From assembly GCA_022562915.1 (NCBI GenBank), contig JADFOJ010000024.1, positions 1 through 40,630 of the forward strand: a stretch of 40,630 bases of DNA, in the 5' to 3' direction. The notes beneath the pieces are model-generated. The model was given only the letters and a program-made list of their open reading frames with translations. It searched no databases and was not told where the DNA came from. Made by a program: the position numbers and the translations under genes. The DNA is from Planctomycetota bacterium (GTDB lineage: Bacteria; Planctomycetota; Phycisphaerae; Phycisphaerales; SM1A02). Below, in pieces: positions 34,160-40,630 of this stretch (its first letter is position 1; each line of letters begins with the position of its first letter).

Positions 34160-34403
34160 GGCGCGCTGGAGCATGACAACGGATGAACCCGAAACGAAAA
34201 AAAGGCCCGGCAGGGGACTGGCCCCTAACCGAGCCCTTCCGGGGGCAAATGTGGAAATCCAACGGCCGGCATCATAGCAGGCCCTTGGACCGTTGCAAGA
34301 CCTTCGCCGGCGGTTTTGGCGGTCAGGGAGCGGGCCTGACGCGCGACCATCGCCTCCTTGCCGTGCCCGTGCTACCCTGATAGGCCTTTTTGCGGAGCTG
34401 CCC
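34160..34403. other. Divergent intergenic region without a recognised gene
   Basis: About 240 bp between the divergent YdjY-lipoprotein and cyclophilin genes. It starts with a short A-rich tract (about 34195-34202) followed by GC-rich imperfect repeats such as CAGGGGACTGGCCCCTAA. No RNA or confident promoter is seen. Confidence 0.35.
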
Positions 34404-35762
34404 ATGAACCTGCCGGCGTGTCTCATCGTGATCCTGGCCACAGGGGTGGCGCAACCGGCCTCCTCGGGGCGGGGCGCTGCGGACGACGAATTCCTCGCGT
34501 TGCAACGAGCGTTCGTGGTCCTGTACGAGTCTCTTCGGGCCGGCGGGGGCGTGGGCCCCGGCGACGGCGCCGTGCTCAGAGTCTTCCGGCAGCGGGCGGC
34601 GACGTTCGCCGCCGGCCACCGCGACATTCCTCAGGCGCTGGCCATGCAGCTGCAGGTGTCGCTGTGGCTCGCGGACGAGGATCGAGCCAGCGAACTCTAC
34701 TCGCAACTCACCACGGCGACGGACGATCTGGACATCGGCTTGGCGTGGGCTGCCCATGCCCAGGGGCTCGACGACCCGCGGCGCGTCGGCGCGGTCTTCA
34801 CGAAGCTGGCGGGGATCTTCCCCGGCGAGAAACGGATCCTGATCGACCGGGCGGGTTTCTACGCCCTGGCCAACCTGTTCCCGCGGGCGCTGGAGATCCT
34901 CGAGTCCGCCGAACTCGACCCGGCCACGGAGCCGCGGGGGGTGATCGCGCTGTCGGACTACCTGTTTGCCGAGCACCGATTCAAGGACGCGGTTGCGGCA
35001 CTGGAGTCGATCCCCTCCGACCTGCTCAAGGCAGACGCCTCCGTGGCAGGAGAGGTCGAGGCGTTGCTCGATGCTCGCCGGGAATACCCGGAACTGTGGA
35101 GCCGGGAGCAGCAGCTTCGAGCGGCCGAGGCCTCCGCGGACGATCTGCCGCGGGTCGAGCTGGTCACGGCACAGGGTCGCATCGTGATGGAACTGTTCGA
35201 GAACGAGGCCCCCAACACCGTGGCCAACTTCATCTCGCTGGCGGAGTCCGGCTACTACGAGGGGATAAAGTTTCACCGGGTGCTGCCGAACTTCATGGCC
35301 CAGGCCGGCGACCCCAACACCAGGGACGCCGCCGACGGCACGGCAGGGACGGGTGGCCCCGGCTATCGGATTCCCGACGAGTTTGCTCGCGAGGGCGCCC
35401 GCAAACACTTCACGGGGACGCTTTCCATGGCCAAGACCCCCGGCCCGGACACCGGTGGGAGCCAGTTCTTCATCACGCACACCCCCACCGTCCACCTCAA
35501 CGGCAAGCACACGGTCTTCGGCCGTGTGCTGTCGGGCCTTGACGTGGCACGGAGCATCGAACCCAACGAGGTCATCGTGAGTCTCAGCGTGCTTCGCAAA
35601 CGCGACCACGACTACACGCCGCAGAAACTGCCGGAGGCGGTCGCGCCGATCGCGCCGACGTTCACGCCGACGTTTTCGCCGACGAACCCGATCCCAAGCC
35701 TGCTGCCGACACGGGCGCCGCCGACGAGCGCGCCGGCTGACGGCGCGTCCGACGACCAGTAG
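34404..35762 (+). CDS. Secreted peptidyl-prolyl cis-trans isomerase (cyclophilin) with helical N-terminal half
   Basis: 452 residues from the ATG at 34404, with GGAG at 34394. A signal peptide ([17 protein letters not shown]) is followed by a helical TPR-like half (about residues 30-245: repeated A/L-rich helix pairs such as [20 protein letters not shown]). A cyclophilin domain then starts near residue 252: [68 protein letters not shown] and [13 protein letters not shown]. The FHRV/MAQAGD/SQFFI active-site residues are intact. The C-terminal 50 residues are Pro/Thr/Ala-rich ([15 protein letters not shown]). It probably assists folding of exported proteins in the periplasm. Confidence 0.92.
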   Translation: MNLPACLIVILATGVAQPASSGRGAADDEFLALQRAFVVLYESLRAGGGVGPGDGAVLRVFRQRAATFAAGHRDIPQALAMQLQVSLWLADEDRASELYSQLTTATDDLDIGLAWAAHAQGLDDPRRVGAVFTKLAGIFPGEKRILIDRAGFYALANLFPRALEILESAELDPATEPRGVIALSDYLFAEHRFKDAVAALESIPSDLLKADASVAGEVEALLDARREYPELWSREQQLRAAEASADDLPRVELVTAQGRIVMELFENEAPNTVANFISLAESGYYEGIKFHRVLPNFMAQAGDPNTRDAADGTAGTGGPGYRIPDEFAREGARKHFTGTLSMAKTPGPDTGGSQFFITHTPTVHLNGKHTVFGRVLSGLDVARSIEPNEVIVSLSVLRKRDHDYTPQKLPEAVAPIAPTFTPTFSPTNPIPSLLPTRAPPTSAPADGASDDQ

Positions 35763-35924
35763 CGCTCGCGCGCCGGGTTCGTTGTGTTGCGTGCTGTAGT
35801 GATAACTCCGCACGAGATCTCTTTTTGTTCGGAAGGGTCCGTTGCGGGTGATCTGCGCGGATGTTCGAGTCGATGAACGGCCGAGTTGTTTGATTTGCCA
35901 ATTTCGTCAAGGAGATCTTCCACA
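35763..35924. other. Intergenic, lower GC, with ribosome site of the basic protein
   Basis: 162 bp that look less GC-rich than the flanks. The end contains AAGGAG at 35909-35914, a strong ribosome site 10 nt before the ATG at 35925, suggesting high translation of the downstream protein. No RNA gene recognised. Confidence 0.5.
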
Positions 35925-36440
35925 ATGCCTACGACCAAGAAGTCGCCCCATGCGACGTCATTCAACTCCGCGATCAAGCGGGGAACCCCGGCGGGCATCG
36001 CCGTCGACGCCATCGCCAGGCGGAGCAACACGCGGCCCGGCGCCGTCTTCTCTTCCCTGCACAAGGCCGGCCTCTGCCATCGGCAGAAGTTCAACGGCCA
36101 GTGGGTCTACTGGGCCTGCGAAGGCCGCAAGAGCAACGCCACGGTGACCAAAAGCCGCCAGTCGGACTTCTGGCAGTCGTTCATCGACTGGTGCATTGCC
36201 GGCGGGCACTGCACGCCTGAGCAGCTCGCGAAGAAGGTCTCCAGCCAGCAGGAGTTCATGAACTACTGCCGCGGCTTCTTCAACCGTCAGTTCTCGGGGG
36301 CTTCGTCGAGTTCTCGCAGCGGGCGGACGGCGAAGAGGACTGTCTCGCGCAAGCGCACCACCGCTCGTAAGAGCCGGCCGACCAGCTACAAGTTTCCGCG
36401 GACCGAGTCGACGACTCGGCGGCTTCGGCGGGCGGCGTAG
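35925..36440 (+). CDS. Small basic protein: winged-helix-like N-terminus and histone-H1-like basic tail
   Basis: 171 residues from the ATG at 35925 with a consensus AAGGAG. The N-terminal 65 residues (MPTTKKSPHATSFNSAIKRG, GIAVDAIARRSNTRPGAVFSSLHKAGLC, FNGQWVYWAC) look like a helix-turn-helix or winged-helix module. The middle (SDFWQSFIDWCIAGGHCTPEQLAKKVSSQQEFMNYCRGFFN) is helical with three Cys. The last 45 residues are Ser/Arg/Lys/Thr-rich (RTAKRTVSRKRTTARKS), like a bacterial H1 tail. I infer a DNA-associated protein. I do not recognise a named family. The strong ribosome site fits an abundant chromatin-type protein. Confidence 0.7.
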   Translation: MPTTKKSPHATSFNSAIKRGTPAGIAVDAIARRSNTRPGAVFSSLHKAGLCHRQKFNGQWVYWACEGRKSNATVTKSRQSDFWQSFIDWCIAGGHCTPEQLAKKVSSQQEFMNYCRGFFNRQFSGASSSSRSGRTAKRTVSRKRTTARKSRPTSYKFPRTESTTRRLRRAA

Positions 36441-36453
36441 GGGGGGTCAGAAC

Positions 36454-36481
36454 AGTAGAGAGTAGAGAGTAGAGAGTAGAG
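36454..36481. repeat. Four tandem copies of the 7-mer AGTAGAG
   Basis: A perfect 28-bp microsatellite, 13 nt after the stop of the basic protein gene. Likely slippage-prone; no coding role seen. It is followed immediately by a strong hairpin. Confidence 0.9.
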
Positions 36482-36485
36482 CAGA

Positions 36486-36516
36486 GGGAGATCTGCCCTT
36501 TCAGGGCAGGTCTCCC
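36486..36516. terminator. Hairpin between convergent genes, possible bidirectional terminator
   Basis: GGGAGATCTGCCCT (36486-36499) pairs with AGGGCAGGTCTCCC (36503-36516) over 14 positions, with a single T-G wobble and a 3-nt loop. It lies at the 3' end of the ACT-domain gene and just after the basic protein gene. No T-run follows on either strand, so the terminator role is only probable. Confidence 0.55.
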
Positions 36517-36920
36517 TCGCCCAATAGTCGGAAGTTCTTCTTTCGCAGGATCTGGCCGGCGAGCGTCTGGTCGTCAACGGCCAGGGCGATCGTCGGCCTG
36601 GAGTTGGGGCGAAGCATCAGCGGGTACGCGAACCGGATGCTCAGCTCCGCCCCCAGCAGGTACAGGCACATGCTCGTGAGGGTGTGGTCGTCCGCGAGTT
36701 CCACGATCAGCAGGTCGAATTCCGAAAAGGGCAGCCCCTCGTGCCGGAGCAACTGGCGGGCGGCGTCGGCGTTGTTCGGGATGACCCTGACCACGGCGTG
36801 GTCGGACGCCTCCACCACGCTGAACGCGCAGAGGTGCACGTCCGGCGCGTCGTCGAAGATGCGGACCAGCTCGAAGAGCTTGCCGACGCGATTCTCCAGA
36901 AAGACACCGAACTGCCGCAC
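36501..36920 (-). CDS. ACT-domain protein
   Basis: 139 residues if started at the GTG at 36920 (VRQFGVFLENRVGKLFELV, where the domain begins). The frame is open to a start at 37058 but codes unremarkable Arg/Ala-rich sequence there, so I prefer the shorter form. An ACT-like beta-alpha-beta-beta-alpha-beta pattern is visible: FGVFLENRVGKLFELVRIF, DVHLCAFSVVEASDHAVVRVIP, ADAARQLLRHEG and FDLLIVEL, then a second half (MCLYLLGAELSIRFAYPLML, TIALAVDDQTLAGQIL) that looks like another ACT unit. ACT domains bind amino acids and regulate enzymes; this stand-alone protein's partner is unknown. Confidence 0.75.
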   Translation of the reverse strand: MRQFGVFLENRVGKLFELVRIFDDAPDVHLCAFSVVEASDHAVVRVIPNNADAARQLLRHEGLPFSEFDLLIVELADDHTLTSMCLYLLGAELSIRFAYPLMLRPNSRPTIALAVDDQTLAGQILRKKNFRLLGEGDLP

Positions 36921-37132
36921 CGTTGGCGGGCAGTATCCCCGAGCTGTCTGCGGAGGAAGGATCCGGCTCACTGGCTCACGCGCCCTCCCGGCCTGACGGG
37001 ACCGATACCGCTGACCGGCACCGGAACGGCCGACCGCCCGGATCGCGGCGCGGTCCATCAGAAGACATCAGCGTACCCGCCCGCCTGCCCTCGGTGCAAG
37101 CGAAATCTTTCCTATCTTGACAACGGCGTCGG

Positions 37133-38005
37133 TCATTCGATGAACTCCAGGCCCTCGGGGTCGGGGCCAAGGCCCGCACGATGGGACTCCCGGAGCAGTG
37201 TACGCACGGCGGCCCTCCCTACGGTGCCGAGATCGACCGTCCAGCGGTTGACGTACATATCGACGAACTGCTCGACGAGCGGTGGCTCCAGGTCCCGGGC
37301 GAACTGCTGCGCGTAGGCCAGGGCCTGCTCCCGGTGCTCCATGGCGAACCTCAGGCATCGCGTGAGATCCTCGTTGACGTCGGCCGGCGCGGTGTCGCCA
37401 TGGTGCAGGACGAGGTCGCGGCGAACGGCGTTGACGCCCAACGGCAGCGGAAGGCCGCAGTGTGAAGACCACCACATCCCCAGGTCGGCCACGAGATGCA
37501 GGCCCGCGCGGGCAAAGGTGAGCTGGCCCTCGTGGATGATGAGGCCCGCGGTACACCGGCCTGCCGTGACCTCGCCGATGATCCGGTCAAAGGGGACCTC
37601 CACGTGGGCGAACGACCCGGGCCCCAACAGGATGGAGGCGACGGCAAAGGCGGTCGTCCGGGTGCCGGGGACGGCCAGCACCGCGCCGGGCTTCCTGAGG
37701 TCGTCGGGGGTCAGTGATTCGCACGCAACGATCTTCGGGCCGCACCCCTGGCCGATCGACGCGCCGCAGGAGGTCACCGCGTACCGGTCCGCGACGCGGG
37801 CCGCCTGGACGCAGCTCAGCGCCGTGATCTCCAGCTCCCCCGTCTCGGCGCGGTGGTTGAGACTCTCGATGTCATCGGTGACCGGCTCGTACCGGAAGCG
37901 GCCGGTGTCAAAGCCCGTCTCGGCGCCGGACAAAGGCCACCACATGAAGGCGTCGTCGGGGTCGGGGCTGTGTCCGATCCGCAGGACCGGCCGGTCGTCC
38001 ACCAT
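37133..38005 (-). CDS. mqnD: MqnD-like menaquinone biosynthesis protein (1,4-dihydroxy-6-naphthoate synthase family)
   Basis: 290 residues. The N-terminal IGHSPDPDDAFMWWPL and the internal GLIIHEGQLTFARAGLHLVADLGMWW with GLPLPLGVN are typical of MqnD. That enzyme converts cyclic dehypoxanthine futalosine to 1,4-dihydroxy-6-naphthoate in the futalosine route to menaquinone. The fold is the periplasmic-binding-protein-like VitK2_biosynth family shared with MqnA; the SPDPDD motif favours MqnD over MqnA. No other mqn gene is in the window. Confidence 0.85.
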   Translation of the reverse strand: MVDDRPVLRIGHSPDPDDAFMWWPLSGAETGFDTGRFRYEPVTDDIESLNHRAETGELEITALSCVQAARVADRYAVTSCGASIGQGCGPKIVACESLTPDDLRKPGAVLAVPGTRTTAFAVASILLGPGSFAHVEVPFDRIIGEVTAGRCTAGLIIHEGQLTFARAGLHLVADLGMWWSSHCGLPLPLGVNAVRRDLVLHHGDTAPADVNEDLTRCLRFAMEHREQALAYAQQFARDLEPPLVEQFVDMYVNRWTVDLGTVGRAAVRTLLRESHRAGLGPDPEGLEFIE

Positions 38006-38035
38006 TGGGTGTCGATGATAACCCGTCGGACGGAG

Positions 38036-39547
38036 CTACGGGAGGCAATCGCATTGGACCGGAAAGAAGCCCACCTCGCTGGCGCAGGTCAGGTCCCATG
38101 TGACGTCGCAGCAGAACGGATCGATCGTGCAGACCGCCTGGCAGCAGTCGGTGTCGTCGCAGTTGGGTGTGCAGCCGGGGAGGCAGCAACTGCCCGCGCC
38201 TGGGCTGCCGCACGGCGGGAAGCAGCCGGTCGCCTCCCCCTGGAAGGACCCGCCGAAGAACACGCACAGTTGCTCGGTCACGGTCGAGGAGCAGTTCCCA
38301 TTGATACAGCAGGCGCCGGCGCAGCCGGCCTGGCACGTCGCCACCGCGCGGTACTGCTGCCCGCACGGGACGACCTGTCCCGTCTGCGGCGTCACGAAGA
38401 AGTAGAACGTCCCCGCCGGCAGGCACACGGTCGTCACGCTGCCGACCTGGCCCGCGGGGATGACCGCCAGCGGGTTGGAGGCGCCGCTGAGATCCCGGCA
38501 GTTGCCGGACCCCGTGAACTGGGTGACGTACTCGACCATGCCGATCACCGCCGTGAACTGAGGCGCGACCTCCCAGGTGATGCGCGACGGCACGGTCAAC
38601 TCGATCGCGTACCAGTCGAAGTCGCGCTGCGGGCCGTCGATGGCGGAGGTTCCGCAGATCCGGTCGCCGCAGGCGATCGGCGTGAACAGTGGCGGGGCGA
38701 GATTGCAGCCGCCGTTGACCGTGTCCGCCGGAATGCCGCAGTCGGGTTCGTTCTCGTCGATGAGGGCCGGGTCGGCACAGGGGAAGCAGTCGGCGTCGAG
38801 GCAGGTCGTGCCGTCGCCCTGGTAGAACCCGCCGGCGGCGTCGCAGCTCTCCTGGGACCCGTCGGTGCAGGTGTCGTCGGCGAAACAGCATGCGCCGGTG
38901 AATGTCACGGGCTCGTTGAGAACCTGGAGGCTGCCTTGCAGTGCGAGGCCTGGCAGGTCCTGCGAGTTGATCAGACGGATCGAGACCGAACTCCCCTGTG
39001 CCAGGAGGAACGTCGCGTCGCCGAGGTTCCCGAAGCCGCAGACGACCAGCGGGCCGGGCGGGCAGGTGCAGCCGTCCGTGACCTCGATGAGCAGATCCAC
39101 CGTGGTCGTGAGGGTGACCGTCTTGTCCTCGGCGGTGCCGTTGCCGAGGCAGAACCAGAGGTCCTGATGGGTGTTGGGTTCCCCCAGGCACGGTGAGTCC
39201 ACGGCGCCGGCCGTCGCGCCGGCCATGTCGAAAGGCTGGTCGATGAGCCCGTCGATCTCCAGCCGGTCGATGAGAATCGCCCCCTCGCACTGGTCGTTGG
39301 CCGGGGTCGGGCACGGCCCCCAGTGCGCCAGGAGTTCCAGGAAGTCGGTGATTCCCACGTTCCCGCCGTCGAAATCGCAGGAACCGCCAACGCCCCACTG
39401 GGCCAGCAGCGTCAGGAAGTCGACGATGCCCACCTCGGCGTCGACGGGAGTGCCGCAATCCCAGGGGCAGGTCGGCTGCTGACCGGGCGCGGCCGACGCT
39501 ACGGCGAATGCACATACTCCTGCGATTAGGCGATGCCGTCTCGGCAC
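38036..39547 (-). CDS. Secreted Cys-rich protein with N-terminal dockerin repeats
   Basis: 503 residues from the GTG at 39547, preceded by CAGGAG. The signal peptide is HRLIAGVCAFAVASAAPGQQ. Unlike the other dockerin proteins here, the two calcium-loop repeats come right after the signal peptide (VDAEVGIVDFLTLLAQWG, FDGGNVGITDFLELLAHWG), with shortened Asp loops. Then come a beta domain (DQCEGAILIDRLEIDG ... VSIRLINSQ) and Cys modules of the type GACCFADDTC ... CDAAGGFYQGDGTTC (two copies). A second beta domain is followed by the Cys motif CDDTDCCQAVCTIDPFCCDVTWDLTCASE at the C-terminus. Its disulfide-rich makeup indicates an extracellular location. Confidence 0.85.
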   Translation of the reverse strand: MPRRHRLIAGVCAFAVASAAPGQQPTCPWDCGTPVDAEVGIVDFLTLLAQWGVGGSCDFDGGNVGITDFLELLAHWGPCPTPANDQCEGAILIDRLEIDGLIDQPFDMAGATAGAVDSPCLGEPNTHQDLWFCLGNGTAEDKTVTLTTTVDLLIEVTDGCTCPPGPLVVCGFGNLGDATFLLAQGSSVSIRLINSQDLPGLALQGSLQVLNEPVTFTGACCFADDTCTDGSQESCDAAGGFYQGDGTTCLDADCFPCADPALIDENEPDCGIPADTVNGGCNLAPPLFTPIACGDRICGTSAIDGPQRDFDWYAIELTVPSRITWEVAPQFTAVIGMVEYVTQFTGSGNCRDLSGASNPLAVIPAGQVGSVTTVCLPAGTFYFFVTPQTGQVVPCGQQYRAVATCQAGCAGACCINGNCSSTVTEQLCVFFGGSFQGEATGCFPPCGSPGAGSCCLPGCTPNCDDTDCCQAVCTIDPFCCDVTWDLTCASEVGFFPVQCDCLP

Positions 39548-39660
39548 GTGTCTTTTCTCCTGCCTCCGGGCAGTGGCCCCACGGAACCCTCCGCATCGAG
39601 GATACACTCGGTTCCCGCCGATCCAATCGGTTCACTGGAAGTTCCCCCGGGAACCGCAGG

Positions 39661-39690
39661 AAAACCCCCGGCCGCGGGGCCGGGGGTATT
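39661..39690 (-). terminator. Rho-independent terminator of the last gene
   Basis: On the minus strand a 9-bp GC stem (CCCCCGGCC with GGCCGGGGG, loop CCGC) at 39686-39665 is followed by TTTT at 39664-39661. It lies about 40 nt after the stop at 39730. A good classical terminator. Confidence 0.8.
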
Positions 39691-39729
39691 GGGCTCTTCT
39701 GGTGAGCCGGCCGGGCGAGCCGGTCGGGC

Positions 39730-40630
39730 TCAGTTGATCCGCCGGAACTGGAAGGCTCCGGGCGGGCACGGCTCGCAGCCGTTCAGTGGAAGGACCTGGA
39801 ACAGGCAGTCGTTGTCAATGGTCCGGAAGTTCACGAAGCCCACGGCCTCCGGGTCGCAGTCAAGCATGTCTCCAGGGAACGGGCAGGGCGTGACGCAGAT
39901 GAGTGAGCCGGGGAAGATTCCACGCGCCTCGCAGATCGCCGGATCGCTGAACACGAGCGTCACCTGGTAGAGGCACCACAGCGGCTGGTCGCCGGAGGGG
40001 CACTGCGGTGGCACGCACGGCTCCAGGTCGTGCGTGATCACAGGGGGCGGGCACTGGCATTGCGGGAACCCCGCCGCCTCGCCGGCACAGATGTCGTCCC
40101 ATTCGATGCTGCAGCAGAACGGGTTCGCCGCGCAGACACGCTCGCAGCAGTCCAGGTTGTCGCATCCGGGGGAGCCGTTGCCTGCCGGGTCGCAGCAGTC
40201 GCCGGGGCCGGGGCAGCCGGGGGGAGGCAGTTCATCCTGCCAGGCGGTGATCGACGAGATGCCTTCTTCGCCGCCGTTTATGTCCCAGATGTCGATGCGG
40301 CCGATCGTCACCGGCGAGAGGATGCCGAGGTAGCGCTTCTCAGTCGGGAGCATGGTGATGACGTGCTTGCCGATCTCGACATCCTGCTTGTCGTAGATCG
40401 AAATGTGCATCACCGCGACGGCGCCGGGCGTCGCCGAGACCAGCCCGAGCTCGAACGCCGTGTGATTATCCCCCGCGGGCGGACCGCTGAAGATCGCGAA
40501 GCTGGTCTGGCCGCCGAGGATCTCCTCGGCCACCAGCGCGTTGTTATCCAGCAGGAACTGCGACGTCGGGCCCTTGTGGTAGGTGAGCCCGGCGCCCTGG
40601 GCATACGGACCTTGCGGGTTGATGTTCGAG
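39730..40630 (-). CDS. Secreted Cys-rich protein, N-terminus outside the window
   Basis: The frame is open to the window edge: before the GTG at 40533 it reads NINPQGPYAQGAGLTYHKG and FLLDNNALVAEEILGG, so the gene is 5'-incomplete and the 267-residue reading from 40533 is not a true start. The visible part has a beta domain (HTAFELGLVSATPGAVAVMHISIYD, IGRIDIWDINGGEEG). Next is the Cys motif CDNLDCCERVCAANPFCCSIEWDDICAGEAAG shared with two other proteins here, then a Pro/Cys-rich linker. The C-terminal domain, with paired Cys, ends PCPPGAFQFRRIN. No dockerin is present in this portion. It is extracellular by composition. A terminator follows. Confidence 0.75.
   Translation of the reverse strand, partial: SNINPQGPYAQGAGLTYHKGPTSQFLLDNNALVAEEILGGQTSFAIFSGPPAGDNHTAFELGLVSATPGAVAVMHISIYDKQDVEIGKHVITMLPTEKRYLGILSPVTIGRIDIWDINGGEEGISSITAWQDELPPPGCPGPGDCCDPAGNGSPGCDNLDCCERVCAANPFCCSIEWDDICAGEAAGFPQCQCPPPVITHDLEPCVPPQCPSGDQPLWCLYQVTLVFSDPAICEARGIFPGSLICVTPCPFPGDMLDCDPEAVGFVNFRTIDNDCLFQVLPLNGCEPCPPGAFQFRRIN

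Overview
The window is GC-rich and densely coded, and looks like a chromosome segment of a planctomycete, most likely of the Phycisphaerae type. Four large secreted proteins carry the short 'DGDGxVGxxDFLxLLxxWG' type-I-dockerin-like repeat pair typical of that group. Other secreted proteins share a Cys-rich motif. There is also a lipoprotein-rich envelope gene set, MqnD of the futalosine menaquinone route, and both GlnRS and GluRS. This assignment is inferred from protein features only.

Layout. 1-176 holds copies of a small dispersed repeat. 177-4586 has an outer-membrane barrel-like protein (-), then homogentisate dioxygenase, a DUF1573 lipoprotein and a DUF192 protein (+). 4632-6239 is a beta-helix/dockerin surface protein whose frame is broken by one TGA. 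6338-10534 (-) is a tightly coupled set: glnS, an unrecognised conserved-looking protein, fumarylacetoacetase and a methyltransferase remnant. 10491-14085 is a small chromosomal integron. 14315-18726 holds two large dockerin-bearing secreted proteins (-). 19075-20223 is a thioredoxin-like/HMA lipoprotein (+). 20224-29271 (-) is an envelope and housekeeping cluster: AsmA-like protein, LOG-family protein, lipoprotein, phosphatidylserine synthase, gltX. 29410-34159 carries an epimerase, trpE, an orphan ABC ATPase, ruvC and a YdjY-domain lipoprotein. 34404-38005 has a cyclophilin-type isomerase, a basic histone-tail-like protein, an ACT-domain protein and mqnD. 38036-40630 has two Cys-rich secreted proteins, the last cut by the window edge.

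The most interesting system is the integron. A minus-strand integrase with the integron-specific insert faces an attI-type junction at 11672. Three closely related attC sites of 122, 122 and 131 bp follow, delimiting cassettes that encode a double zinc-ribbon protein, a HigB/HigA toxin-antitoxin pair with its own promoter in reverse orientation, a DUF433/DUF5615 toxin-antitoxin pair with a frameshift in each gene, and a DUF2283 protein whose attC is missing. The integrase has lost the end that should carry the catalytic tyrosine. The picture is a stranded integron whose cassettes are kept, or decaying, in place.

Other points worth attention: a 42-bp near-perfect inverted repeat between the convergent epimerase and trpE genes, which appears to set the end of both proteins through a G-run; a mini-hairpin that replaces one arm of an attC and recurs elsewhere in the window; a TGA at an expected Cys codon of a surface protein; and tyrosine catabolism split over two loci with no recognisable maleylacetoacetate isomerase but an unknown gene coupled to fumarylacetoacetase.
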